Shown here: positions 23,426-35,283 of the stretch, one piece after another | Position numbering within the stretch: position 1 is the first letter of the stretch | Layout: each line of letters begins with the position of its first letter | Assembly (NCBI GenBank): GCA_022828595.1 | Contig: JAKGHH010000001.1 | Coordinates: 68,878,401-68,942,400 of the forward strand | Length of the DNA stretch: 64,000 nt | Direction of reading: 5' to 3' | Source: Nelumbo lutea | Taxonomy: Eukaryota > Streptophyta > Magnoliopsida > Proteales > Nelumbonaceae | Translations under genes and position numbers: made by a program | Notes under the pieces: generated by a model | Databases searched by the model: none | What the model was told of the DNA's origin: nothing | What the model saw: the letters and a program-made list of their open reading frames with translations, nothing else

Positions 23426-24060
23426 GGAACTCTGCCAATGGATCAAACGGTTGCACACTATCTCTCAGTCCACCAACAGCATGAACAACAGGGACCGTCC
23501 CGTAGCCCAATGCATAAAGCTGGTTCCACTCTCTTACATCAATTCCATTCACGATGCCCTTCAGCTTCCAATCACACTCATTTATTATTTGATGCAAACC
23601 CCAACCTCCTTCTTTAGTTTTCAGCCCCCAGGCGTAACCATGGCTTATAGTGACTACACGATCTGCTGCTTTCAGGCCAGCTACAAGGACCTTGAAGTGT
23701 TCCCACTTCCTGGGTCATGTAGTTTGAAGTAGTTTTGTGGAAGGTCCACATAACGAAAATCGCGTCCTGGACCACGACCCCGATGTGCTATGTTGTGGAT
23801 CACAGGAACGCCTCGGGTATACTTACAAAAGAGAACCTCAAGAGCAGCCTTACAGAAGCGAACCATGCATTTTAAAATATCCCCTCGGCCTCCCATATAT
23901 ATATTTTCCTCAATATTGCGGAACATAGGGTTGTCTATGAATGCAAATCCATGCCATCAATATAAGCTTGAGAGAAAGTTACCTCCATATCTTGCCCATC
24001 CACCTTATTTCTCTTGCGCACTCATGTTTCTTGGATTTCTGCATAGTTACCATCCCCAGC
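23400..24060 (-). pseudogene. Captured starch synthase (SSII-like) fragments, intron-free
   Basis: Read leftward the conserved pieces are GNYAEIQET, RKRNKVDGQDMEVTFSQAY, FIDNPMFRNIEENIYMGG, MVRFCKAALEV, then [78 protein letters not shown], and finally [20 protein letters not shown] with QPFDP. These belong to plant starch synthases, best to the SSII class, which extend amylopectin chains in plastids. Against the family there are two internal losses: about 45 residues after CKAALEV and roughly 200 after NGIDVREW. There are also frameshifts near 23940 and 23700. No introns separate the pieces. It is sense to the retroelement and is a dead fragment, not an enzyme. Confidence 0.85.
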
Positions 24061-24450
24061 CAAAGGAGGAGACTTTATAGTTTCATCCTCCGTGCGCTGG
24101 TTTTGAAAGAATTGCTCGCAGTGGTACAGCCATCCCACTGGGTCGCCGCTGCCGCTGCATGAGGAAGACTCCAAACGGCTATCCTTGGAAATAACTGCGG
24201 TTGTCGTGGCAGCGATCTGTTGTTCGTTGGATGCCTCTGCCCAGTTTGGACGACTACTGTTTGTGTTGGCGCTTCCCTCAGAACTCTCTTCCTTGTTGGA
24301 GAGGAATGCTTCCAGCAGGCGTCGCAGCTCCCGGACATCTTCCTTGACTTCACGAACCTCCCTACTGGTTTCTGCTAGCCTATGTTCCAGTTCGTTGACC
24401 TTGAATGATAGCTGCTCCATATCGCCCATGACGTTTGGCTCTGATACCAA
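24022..24450 (-). CDS. gag N-terminus fused to starch synthase start, element 2
   Basis: The 142-codon frame starts MVSEPNVMGDMEQLSFKVNE near the primer site. It has a heptad-like coiled coil (about residues 10-50, EHRLAETSREVREVKEDV) and a Ser/Asn-rich linker. The gypsy gag block GDPVGWLYHCEQFFQNQRTE follows at about residues 103-122. The last residues switch to starch synthase (GNYAEIQET) before a stop. The frame is a retroelement-host chimera. Whether it makes a stable protein is unknown. Confidence 0.7.
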   Translation of the reverse strand: MVSEPNVMGDMEQLSFKVNELEHRLAETSREVREVKEDVRELRRLLEAFLSNKEESSEGSANTNSSRPNWAEASNEQQIAATTTAVISKDSRLESSSCSGSGDPVGWLYHCEQFFQNQRTEDETIKSPPLAGDGNYAEIQET

Positions 24451-24451
24451 A

Positions 24452-25354
24452 TGTTATGGGCCCGTGCGTAGGATCTCGTCACGGGTCGGTCCACAAGGAG
24501 AAAGCCCTGCTTTCCCTTGCGCCTTCCCTTGCGTGAAGACCCTATTGTGGAAACTAAATGGGTGACTTGTCCAAGAGACCACTCGAACTCTCCCTTAGGG
24601 TGATTTGTCCAAGAGACCACCCGAACTCTCCTCACTCTTTTCTTGACTGGAAAACTGAATACCTTTACTTCAATTCGTAGCTCCTTAAATAGGAGATTAC
24701 AGAGGGAAATTCCTTGTTGGATTCGGCTAGGCTAGGGTAATCCAACTCAAACTAAAACTCCTAATTACCTACTCCTAATGGTAACACAACTCTTACTTAA
24801 GAAGATAAAATAAGATAAGGATAAGGGATAAGGGATAAGGATTGGTGAGGTTGGCGGCGAGTTGGTGAGCCGAGCTGATGTCGTAGGATAAGTGTGGACC
24901 CACCTTGATGAGCTGTCATGTGGGCCCCGCCCTACTATTGCTGCCGACGATGCGCGTCTCGCGGCGCTGCTGCCGTGCGGTGCGTGCTGCTGCCGTGCAG
25001 TGCGTGCTGCTGCCGTGAGGTGCATGCTGCTGCCATGCGGTGCGTGCTGCTGCCTAGTGCTGTTGCCTTGCGGTGCGTGCCACGCGCTGCCGGGCGGTGC
25101 GTGCCGCGCGCTGCCAGGCAGTGCATGTTGCGCGCTACCAGGCAGTGCGTGCTGCGCACTGTCAGGCGATGTGTGTTGCACACTGTCGGGCGGTGCATAC
25201 TGCGTGCTATGGCACGTGCTGCTATGCGGCGCTGTCGAGCGGTGCCTGCTGCTGTGCGGTGCTGTCGGGCGGTGCCTGCTACTGTGCGGCCTGCTATGCG
25301 TACTGTTGCCTATGACTGCGCCGCAGTGTGCTGCCAGTTGGTGTGACCATAACA
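24452..25354 (-). repeat. 5' LTR of element 2
   Basis: The LTR is 903 bp. It differs from the 3' LTR by substitutions and by a longer GC-rich minisatellite (about 24950-25320) built from variants of tgctgccgtgcggtgcgtgc. The open frames reading through that array on either strand are low-complexity Cys/Ala/Arg or His/Thr strings. Confidence 0.88.
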
Positions 25355-25359
25355 CAATG

Positions 25360-27191
25360 CAACCATTTTGGATTTCGGGTAGAGAAATAATGAGAGGATG
25401 TATAGATGTATGGAGGTCGAATCTAGGAGTAGTGAATGTTTGATTTGTAGAAGATGGACTGTGCCTTTGTCAAGGAGAACAGCGAAATAGATGAAAGATT
25501 TGCAAAAAGTAAGAGTATCACCACATCATTAGACTTCTTCATGGGTTGGGTCAGGGCAAGCTTTCACCTGTTATTAACATAATTTATTCAGCTTGAGCCC
25601 GAGACCAGCCCGTGGGGAGAATGGGATAGAGAGAAGCAGAGGAGAGGGGGAGAGAGAGACCATTGTTGGGGAATGGGGAGGCGTCGTCAACCGCTGTAGA
25701 TGCCGCCGACCACTGTTGGGGAATGGGGAGGCGTCGTTAAAGAGATGATGGAAATTGCGTGTGGAAGGAGAGAATCAGAGAATGGGACACCTCGCTAGAG
25801 AGATTATACCATTCGCCACCTGTGGAAGGAGATCAGATGATACCGCTGCTAACCTCGTCGGTCACTATATGTGGAAGGAGATAAGATAATGGGACGCCTC
25901 TCCAGTCGTTGGTCACCACCTGTGGGAGGAATCAGAGAATGGGACACATCACTAGAGAGATTATATTGTTCGCCAGTCGCTACCTATGGAAGGATATCAG
26001 ATGATACCACTGCTAGTCTGCTAGCGCCGGTTGCTGGTCTGGAAGGGAAGTTCAAGTTTGAACAGAAAACAGGTTGAGGCTGAAAGAGGGGAGAGTATCG
26101 AATGAAAAATTAGGCTTAAGACTTATGAATTTAAGAAAATAATATGTATATTATAATATTTTTAATAATATATTTATATATATATATATATTAATATTTA
26201 ACATTCTCAGGTTGGGCCGGGCTGGGCTTTTATGTGAAATCACGAGTCAGGGCCTGCAGGCCTAAGAACATGTCCAAACCCGACCAGGGAGTGGGTTGGG
26301 TTGGGCCTAGCCGGACTATCGGGCTACCTGGCCCATGAATAGGTCCATACATGATGAGTGAAGGAGATCTGCAGAAGCAAACGATTCGAAAAAATCGGTG
26401 GTTGGTCATGAGTGGCAATGACCACGTAGTGGTCGGAGATGAAGATGAGAAGTTACCATTGGCTGAACTCCCAGGAGTGTTGCTTCTCCTCTTGCTCGAT
26501 CAAGACAACTTTGGATTTTCAAAGAGCACAACTTTGTATCCAAAAAATGGATACAGATATGCATTCTCTTCACGACACAAATTTGTCAGAAAATCCACTT
26601 TTGCTCTCTGAATCAATGCATTTGTGTATGGAAAACAAATGCTCACAAATCCGAACTAGCGTACATAAATGCCTCGGTTTTATGTTTGTATCACAAATAA
26701 GCGAAGCCTTAAGTTTAGACCGGTCCAATTCAATGTTTTATTGATCGTTGGATGGGGTTCAACCCAAAACTGATCTATTAACCCCTAGTGTAAGACACAA
26801 AAACATACTTTGCACACTTACACACATAAAAATAAATAAATAAAATAATAAAAATAAAAAGTCTGTGGAACTGGAGGATACTAAGGTCGTATTTGGCATT
26901 CCTTATTTTAAGAATTTATCTCTTTTTGTATTTAAAAAACTTTCTTTTTTGTAGTTAAAAAAGTCGGTGTTTATAATGGCATTTTAACGGTAGATCATTG
27001 TGTAGAACAATAATTCAAAGTTAAAATTGTTAGGTGGTGGGACCCGCAGCAGTTTATGTGTCATATTTATGTGAACTGAGATTGGGGTACAAGTGGAGTT
27101 CAGATCTTTTGCCCACCAAAACCCTGTTTACGTCTCTCTACATAATATTATGCAGAAGATGAGATGTTCTTCATGTGTGGATGCAATAAAT
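25360..27191. other. Unassigned DNA with local duplications
   Basis: Two local direct repeats are visible. The phrase gttggggaatggggaggcgtcgt occurs near 25665 and 25709. A stretch with ctagagagattata and atcagatgataccrctgcta occurs near 25790 and 25950. A TA tract is at about 26173-26191, followed by gggttgggcc-type phrases near 26210-26320 that resemble the nested element at 44716. The frame at 26351-26611 has no recognised motif. Confidence 0.45.
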
Positions 27192-27199
27192 GTGGGCAG

Positions 27200-27498
27200 C
27201 ATGGTTTTTAAAACCGCCCTGGTGACCAAACCGATCAGGAGTCTGGTTATTGGGTCGAACGGTCTGATCGTTCGAATCGAACACTCGGCCTATTCTGACA
27301 TAAAAAATAAAAAAAAAAGATCAAAATCATTCAAATGGTTAATCACCCAGTTCGCGGTTCATTGACCAAAATCAACGGTTTTAAGAGAAAATCTAATTTT
27401 TGGAGAAAATAAAACCGATCACATGATTGATTCTCGGTTTTTCTGGTTCGACCATCCGCTCCGATCCAATTTTGAAAACGATAATGGATAGAATTTGT
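27200..27498. mobile_element. hAT-like MITE, copy 2
   Basis: The left end CATGGTTTTTAAAACCGCCC is the family signature. The 8-bp GTGGGCAG lies directly outside both ends (27192-27199 and 27499-27506). The right terminus is less regular: the family-like end CCAATTTTGAAAACG lies about 16 bases inside the duplication. Confidence 0.65.
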
Positions 27499-27506
27499 GT
27501 GGGCAG

Positions 27507-29883
27507 GAGATCCGAACTGGTACAAGTGTATAACTTGGACGAGCCTGGCCGCTTGGGTTGAGAATTTGTTGGAAGTTTGTGCGGGGCCCAACGAAGCGGA
27601 AATTCTTCAAATCAGATTATCAGAGTACCTGAACTGATTGGACCCCTACCGAAATCCTATCTTTTTTTTTTTTATCTTGTCCTCTTCTTCGGACATGGCA
27701 GAGAAAAACTCCACCATTTTCTGAATGGATGCTTTGTTGTTGGAATAGCGTTTAACAACTGGACCAGGCCGTATGGTTGAATATCAAAAAATGAAAAAGA
27801 AAAAACAATTTGGTAGTTTAGCTGGTTAAAAACACAGATCAACTATCCGATGTTGCTTAATACTTTACCATAAAAAAAGGGTGATATAACCCACCAACAC
27901 ACGACGAATTACTCTATAATTGTGGCTTGTGCATTTGATTCCACAACCTTCCTTTAAAAAAAATGATTTCTTTACCAATAAGTCTAAGGTGGTTTTTTGG
28001 GGGGCTTAAATTGATAGTTTATAAGTTACCAATAAGCAATGCTGTACATAACAGTTAGTTGTGAAAAAGGTTCAACTTTTGAATCTTGATACTAAAAATC
28101 AAAATCAATGCATCCAGACTTTATTTGGGTTCATACTTTTTTGGGAGAATGATGGTTCAGCCCAGGGTTAGAAATTTTAGGCCCAAAGTATAATTCGGGT
28201 AGGTGTCAGTTTAGAATGTGGGCATTGGTCTATAGAGTATGGGTATTTAATATTTTGAATGTTTATAAATCTGAAGTGGAATTCAAAAGCTAAATATATA
28301 TATATATATATATTAGGTAGTTTTTACATTTATAATATTTAGTTTTTATAGAAAGCTTGGCTCATAGTTGAGTTCCAGCTTGAGCCTTATAGTATTTTGG
28401 CGAGCTGAGATTGACTAGCTAGATATTTGACCCTACTCGGCTCAACTCAAATCCACCCCTACACCTAATCAATCAGTCATTCTCATTCCAATGTTAAACC
28501 CCTAGTCCCACAAATCAAAAGACCCTTATTATTTAACTTATCATTGACCCTGAAAAACCAATACATATCATATGAAATGCCATAATAGGTATCGATGCTT
28601 TGAACCTTGGTTGTAAATGAATAAGGAGGGTGAAGGGGAATTTGAGTTTTCTTTCAGAACATCATTGAGATGTTCTGCTAGTAAATTTAAAATATTAAAT
28701 AAGAAAATTTTGAGAGCATTTTAATGTATTTTGAGGGATTGGTCATCATTTATAGAATATTTGAGGGCATTTTTGGGATTTAATAAGAAAATCAAAGTTC
28801 TGAAAAATGCACATGTTTGTTTTACGGTATCAAACACTGAAAATGAAAAAGCTAGAAGCCAGGAAAAACAGTTTCACCTTAATCCAATGAAGTAGCTACA
28901 AAGTATCCATAAGAAGTCAACCCAATGTAGCCAAACGATTCCAGCCTGGCTTTTAAGCTTCACAAAAGTTAAAAGTGAGAAGCCCAACAGGCCCAATCAA
29001 GAAGCTGCGCCAAACGTGGCCTCAGTAGCACTAATGATTATATTACTTTGTGTAGCATTCATGTGAATACGTATACCATGCACACAAACAAATTAAGATC
29101 ATGCTATTTCTTATCTCATACATATGAATGGGGCAATACATACAATCAAAATATGTATAAATATCTATCTATCTATATATATATGTGAAGGGTTGACCCA
29201 CGAGATGTGTACATGGGCACCTCGTACTAGTTCGAGCCCATTTATAAGCCCAATATCATTCTGGGCCAACCTTCAGTAATGCTTATACTCAATCCTGGTT
29301 TCGACCAAACGATGGGATCTCTAGGTCATAGGTGGTTGGAAAACAACTTTTGTGACTTCATTGTACAATCTACGAGAGCTAAGAATAACATGTTAAAGAA
29401 AAGAAATTTGCCCATAAAACAAATCAGATGTTTTCCAGAAGAGGGCATTTTGCCATGGAAAATGAGCTTGGATAGGAAATAGAGTAGTGAAACCGAAGAA
29501 TGGATTGGATAAATTCATAACTGAGTGAAGAACTAGACAAGCTCAGAGCAAGAGTAGCCGTAAGGTCATATCTCTGGCACCAGTTATCATTGTTTAACAT
29601 GTCTCTATTATCAAGTTGAACACGTTTTTCATTAGTATTTCCAGGTTAAGACTTGGGATTAACTGCATTGATGATTCTATGTTTCCAAAAAAAAAAAAGT
29701 CTGAAGAAGTATTAGGTTAAGAAATGCTAAAAGGACGAGTCTTAAGACCTTTGCCAGTTGCCAGTTGCCACATCGTTTCGTATTAGTTCCAGTCCCTTAA
29801 CACCATGAAGCTGGTCCATGGTGTTTCAACATTGCTTTTAAGTACTAGCACATACACAAGTGCTCCATTCGCATTTTGGAATG
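27507..29883. other. Unassigned intergenic DNA
   Basis: No gene could be supported. A T-tract is at 27661-27673, TA tracts are near 28294-28312 and 29165-29182, and an A-tract is at 29686-29697. Short frames such as 29279-29482 have no recognised motif. Confidence 0.45.
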
Positions 29884-30290
29884 TTACTTATCATGGTAAA
29901 TGCATTTATCAATGCACCGTATTATTTATTTTTCAAGTAAATAATACAATGACCATTTTATCCATAAAAATCTATTATTAATAGGGGTAATTTTGTCCTA
30001 TCCAAGTTCTAGCAACTTGTTTGAGGTGGGAAAGTTATTTATCCACCTAAGGCCTTGTTCGATTTTCATTAAGTTACTTATCTAGGTAAATGCAATTACC
30101 TAGGTAAGCTTTTCCTAGGAAAAAACACTTACTCAGGTAAGTACATTTACCCTTGTTTTTTTTATTTTCCACGCAAATAAGGCAATGACCATTTTAACCA
30201 TAAAAATCTATTATTAAAAGAGGCATATTTGTCACATTCAAGTGTTGGCAACTTTCCCCCAAGTCGTGGGAAAGTTATTTACACACTTAT
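29884..30290. repeat. Two diverged direct repeats of about 170-220 bp
   Basis: Unit 1 (about 29884-30050) and unit 2 (about 30074-30290) share gttacttatc, caatgaccatttta, ccataaaaatctattatta and gtgggaaagttattta in the same order. Between them lies ggccttgttcga, which resembles a Tourist terminus, so these may be paired MITE copies. Confidence 0.6.
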
Positions 30291-30596
30291 GAGATGGGTA
30301 AGTGATACCTAGGAAAATAAACTTTTCTTGGTCCCCACATAAATCTGAAAAAAGAACATGAAATTCTTGGTCAATGGGAACAAAACTCCTTTTGACCAAC
30401 TTTCCCCCTCTCAAAATCCAAAAAGATAAACGCCCCTAAGAGATGGGCATCACTTATCCGATAACTGATACACAAGGAAAATTAATTTTCCATGGACCCC
30501 GCATAAATCTAAAAAAAAAGAATATGGGTATCTTAGTCAATGGGAGCCTAAATCCCATTGACCAACTTTCCACTCTCAAAATCCAAAATAAGAACA
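30291..30596. repeat. Tandem pair of about 150-bp repeats
   Basis: Unit 1 is 30291-30439 and unit 2 starts at 30440. Both begin gagatggg and share cataaatct, gtcaatggga, ttgaccaactttccc and ctcaaaatccaaaa. They abut the repeat pair to the left and lie just before MULE A. Confidence 0.7.
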
Positions 30597-30823
30597 AAAC
30601 TAAGATGTTTTGGATTTGGATCCATGGTAGTTTCCAAGGCACACTATTCATTTAAGGGAAATTGTCTAAAACTCACCATGAATTTTCAGCATTTCTCTTA
30701 AACGCATCATAACTTTTCAAAACGTCTAAAACTCACCATGTCACTAAGTTTTTATTTTCCAAAACTCACCTTCCATTAGTGCACCGTTAATGTTTCTTAA
30801 CAGAAGTGTCCACATCAGCATAA

Positions 30824-31180
30824 TGTAGAGAACACTGATGTGGACCCCACTGTGTTCGTATGGCACCATAGCATATTTTTTGTTAGTTATATCAGTGTTA
30901 GTTGGTAGTTATTTCAGTTTGTTGTTACAACTTGTTATTTCAGCTTTATTATTAGTTTATTTGCCATGTAAGCAATAAGGGCAATTCAGCCATTTTACAA
31001 TTAGTCAACATATATAAATATTAAGAGTGGGTCGACAGATCATTATGATTGACCCTCTCTCTCTTTTCTAAAACCCTTTCTATGCTTCTACTTTTCTCTT
31101 CTTCTTCTTCCTATTTTCTTCTTCTGAAATCTTTTCTTTTACTTTCAAATTCAAGACTGATTGTGGTCTTGATCAACTAC
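30824..31180 (+). repeat. 5' LTR of the copia element
   Basis: The LTR is about 357 bp with a TATA box (TATATAAATATT near 31009-31020) and a CT-rich tract after it. It differs from the 3' LTR by roughly a dozen substitutions and by lacking a 13-bp ttccgtggtcccc-type segment. Confidence 0.85.
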
Positions 31181-31773
31181 TTGGTATTAGAGCAAAGATT
31201 AGGGTTTCTCATGTGAGTCTGATCCAACCAACCACATGAGAGTTGCCTAGGGCTAGAAGACTAAGGAGGATTGGTTGATTCTTGGAGGCTACTAGTAATG
31301 TGCAGCTACTACTAAGAAGATTGTAGAAGGCTGGGAGAGTTCCAGTAGTTAGGAAGAATTAGAAAAGGCTTCGAATCCCCAAGATTAGGGTTATGCATCA
31401 GACAGAAGGTGGCGGCTAGAGATTTTCTTTCATAAAGTAAGTTTTTGCTCGAGAATAACCTTGAATAACCATCTCGGCCTAATCTGAGAGGTGCGGCTAG
31501 AAAACATTTTTCTCTTTAGGGTTTTGAGAGAAAACCCTAAAATTCAGAATTGTCGTTAACTTCAAATCGGATCTGAACTGGGTTATCAATTGTTATCAGA
31601 ATTCTGTTTTTCCCTTGTTTGTGGAAGATCTAGGCTGGTTGTTATCAGTTGTTATCAGAATTCTGTTTTTTCCCTTGTTTGTGGAAGATCTAGGTCGGTT
31701 GTTATCAGTTGTTTAGGTGTTGTTTTCTATTATAGTAGCCTCAAAAGTTTTTATTGCTAATTCTTAACCAAGA

Positions 31774-34700
31774 ATGGAGTTCAAGAATCAGGGGGAAGGT
31801 GTTTTGGGGATTAACAATTATGGAAACATGTCTAAGAATGCATATCAGATTACAACTGTGAAGTTTGATGGATCCAACTACTTAAAATGAGCCCAATCGG
31901 CTATGGTGGCTATTGGGGGTAGAGGAAAACTTAACTACCTATTGGGAGATGTGAAAAACCATCTAAGGAGGACCAAATGTATACCAAATGGGCAAAAACA
32001 GTCAATGAAATCTAGGGTGTCATGAAAGAGACATACTCCCAACCCCTTAATGTTGTTAGGGCCTATGAATTGAAGTGTGAGGTTAATAACCATAAGCAAG
32101 GAGAGAAATCTGTCTCTATTTACTTCTCTACTTTGAAATCTTTGTGGCATGAAATTGACCACCTAGAAACACTTGAGTGGGAAAGTCAGAAGGATGCGTA
32201 GATTCATAGAAAGCAAGTTGAAACTAATAGGGTGTTTGAATTCCTAGCTGGTCTGAATCCTAACTATGATATTGTGAGACAGCAAATACTAACAAGGGAC
32301 GGTGTGACCTTATCTCAAGCCTACTCATTAGTGCATAGTGAAGAGACTAGGAGAAAGGTTATGATGCAAAATCAACCCTTCCCACCAGCCTTGGCAGTAG
32401 TTAAACCTAAGTCTAGAGGTGATACAGAAATGGATATAAAGAAGGAAGATAAGTGGGATATAGTGTGTAAGCATTGCAAGAAACCTAAGCATACTAAAGA
32501 CACAAATTGGAAGTTGCACCCTCATCTAGTCCCAGCAAAACTAAGGAACAAAAGGGGTAATGCCCATATGGCTGTTACTATCGATTCTGCATCCTCATTG
32601 GGCACAAAAGGCATGCCTCTAGACACCTTAGCTGTTGTTCAGGCTGCCCTAACACAGTTGGAAAAGGAAGTTGGGAATTCAGCTCAATCATCTCAGTCAT
32701 CATTAGCTCCTTCCACATCAGCCTTTGCTCACTTAGGTACTCGGGATGAGGTTCCTGTTCTGACCCAAATCTTTCATTAGATGATTTTAACCCAGTTTGG
32801 GGTCAAAATCAAAATCTTCATATCCGATAATGCGAAAGAATACTTTACCAAGTCAGTGGCCTCTTATTTGCTTGATCATGGGATTATTCACTAGAGTACT
32901 TGTCCTTATACACACAGCAGAATGGGGTTGACGAGAGGAAGAATAGGCACATATTGGAGGTGGTAGAAGCATTATGTTTAACTCCAATGTGCCTATCCGT
33001 TTTTGGGGTGATGTTATTCTTACAGTAGTGTATCTCATTAATCGAGTTCCTTCACGAGTTCTTGGCATGAAACCTCCATTTACCCTTCTATACCCCGATA
33101 AAGAATTATTTATTGTTCCCCTTAAAACCTTTGGTTGCACTTGATTTGTTCAAATTCTTGGGCCTCATCATTCCAAATTTGATCCTAAAGCCTCCAAATG
33201 CATTTTCTCGGTTATGCACAAACTCAAAAGGGTTATTGCTGCTATGAACCTACTCCCGTGAGGAAATTTGTCTCAATAGATGTTATTTTCTTTGAGGAGG
33301 TACCCTATTACCCTAGGGTTTCTCCTCAGGGGGAGAGTAGTGAGAGTGGGGTTAACTCATCAGAAGTTCCTTTACCTATTCCATTGAGTGATGAGGGATG
33401 TAATGGGGAGGGTTGTCAGAGGTGTCAGGATTTGAGAGTCTATCACAGGCGGTGGAGGCAGGTTGATTTCGGTCATTAGCAGTCTAGGCCAGCCCCAGTT
33501 CCTTCTGTGGATCCAGATCCAGGTACCACAGTCCCTTTATCAGATCCAGGTCCCCCTGAGATACCTTCCACTGTTGCTACTTTACCTTCGTTGGATGACC
33601 TTGACCTCCCTATTGCAGTCCATAAAAGAAAATGACGTTGCACCACATCCACAACTCACTACATTTCCCAATTTCTGTCCTATAATCACCTGTCTCCCTC
33701 TTACAGGTCCTTTATCACATCCATTGCTGATATTCCTATTCCTAGAACAGTGCAAGAAGCCTTGTTATTTCCTGGGTGGAAATATGCAATGAAGGTTGGA
33801 TTTGATGCTCTTATGAGGAATAATACTTGGGAGCTACTTGACCAGCCTAAAGGAAAGAAACTGGTTGGATGTAGATGGGTATTTACTATGAAGCATAATG
33901 CTGATGGTTCCATTGAAAGGTATAAGGCTCAATTAGTTGCAAAGGGGTTTACTCAGACTTATGGTATAGACTACTTGGAGACTTTTGCTCCAGTGGCAAA
34001 GATGACCACTATTCGAGTTCTGCTATCCCTTGCAGCCAGTTATTCTTGGCCCTTGTTCCAAATGGATGTTAAAAATGTCTTTCTCAATGGAGACTTATAG
34101 GAAGAAGTCTACATGCAGTTACCTCCTGGATTTTATGATGCAGAGGCAGGTAAGAAAGTTTACCGACTGAATAAAGCCTTGTATGGACTAAAGCAGTCCC
34201 CCAGAGCTTAGTTTGATAGATTTAGACAAGCCCTTGAAAAATTCGGCTATGTGCAGGCCCAGTCAAACCATACATTGTTCATTAAAAGAGTGGATTCTTC
34301 CTTGACCTTGCTTGCTGTATATGTGGATGATATTGTGGTGACAGGGAATGATAACAGTGAGATTGAGTCTCTTAAACAACTCCATCAAGAGTTTGAGGTG
34401 AAAGATCTGGCAGAGCTACAATACTTCTTGGGTATTGAGGTTGCTAGATCTAAACACGGGATCTTTATTTCTCAAAGGAAGTATGTTTTAGATCTATTAG
34501 TAGAAACTGAAAAGTTGGGTGTTAAGCCTGTAGATACACCTATTGAACAGAATCACAAGATCAGTGCAGAGGGTAGAGAGCCTCTTGAAGACAAAGCTAT
34601 GTTCCAACGGTTGGTTGGAAAACTCCTCTATCTTTGTCTCATATGACCGGACATCAGTTATGCAGTTAGCGTTGTCAATCAATATATGCACTCTCCTAGA

Positions 34701-35283
34701 ACTACTCACCTCCTTGCAGTTGAAAGAATATTAGCATACTTGAAGAGCTGTCCAGGTAGAGGTATATTATTCAAGAATAATGATCACATGAAGATAGAGG
34801 TCTATACAGATGTTGATTGGGCTGGGAGTGCTAATGACAGAAGGCTTACCTTTGGATGTTGTGCCTTTGTAGGAGGTAACCTTGTCTCTTGGAGGAGTAA
34901 GAAACAAAGTGTTGTTTCTCATTCTAGTGTTGAAACTTAATATAGATCTACGGCTAATGGTGTGGCCGAAATCCTATGGCTGAAGTCATTATTTGAAGAG
35001 TTGGGTATTGATTATGAGAAGCCCTTAATGTTGTATTGTGATAATCAGGCTGTTATTAATATTGCTCATAATCCGGTCTAGCATGGTAGAACTAAGCATA
35101 TCAAAGTCGATTGGCATTTTGTTAGAGAAAGGGTTTCGTCTCAAGAAGTGTGTCTCCCGTATATCACCTCCAACATGCAACTCGTAGATCTTCTCACTAA
35201 GGTTGTTCCAAAGAAGAAATTAGAGGCAAACCTATGCAAGTTGGGAATGACAAATATCTATTCCCAACTTGAAGGGGAGTGTA
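31774..35283 (+). pseudogene. gag-pol remnant of the copia element
   Basis: Gag starts near 31774 and holds TTVKFDGSNYLK followed by a TGA where tryptophan is expected. A second part at 32232-32780 has FLAGLNPNYDIVRQQ and a broken zinc knuckle (CKHCKKPKHTKDTN, last cysteine lost). Integrase pieces are at about 32800-33300 (ISDNAKEYFTKSVASY; later VPSRVLGMKPPFTLLYPDK). Reverse transcriptase is at 33750-34640 ([29 protein letters not shown]). RNase H is at 34686-35270 (EVYTDVDWAGSANDRR). At least six in-frame stops are visible, several of them TAG. Confidence 0.85.

Larger units (their letters stand above)
22639..25354 (-). mobile_element. Short LTR retrotransposon (element 2) carrying starch synthase sequence
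   Basis: Two LTRs, 22639-23367 and 24452-25354, start TGTTATGGGCCC and end ACCATAACA in plus orientation. They are flanked by a perfect 5-bp duplication CAATG (22634-22638 and 25355-25359). Beside the right LTR the minus strand reads TTTGGTATCAGAGCC, a primer-binding site for initiator tRNA-Met. A purine tract (aggaggggtgtga) precedes the left LTR. The 1.1-kb interior encodes a gag N-terminus, then pieces of a starch synthase, then a tail resembling the end of a gypsy polyprotein. It has no enzymes of its own and must have been mobilised in trans. Confidence 0.9.

Noticed and set aside
23081..23732. Long Cys/Ala/Arg-rich frames on the plus strand (also 24892-25443)
   Set aside because: They run through the GC-rich minisatellite of the element 2 LTRs in several overlapping frames, have no domains, and are opposite to the retroelement's own direction.
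23400..24060. A working starch synthase gene
   Set aside because: About 45 and roughly 200 residues are missing internally, frameshifts are present, and the fragment is enclosed by paired LTRs.
27260..27290. tRNA-like sequence around gttcgaatcgaac
   Set aside because: It belongs to the repeated interior of a hAT-like MITE and no cloverleaf arms could be formed around it.
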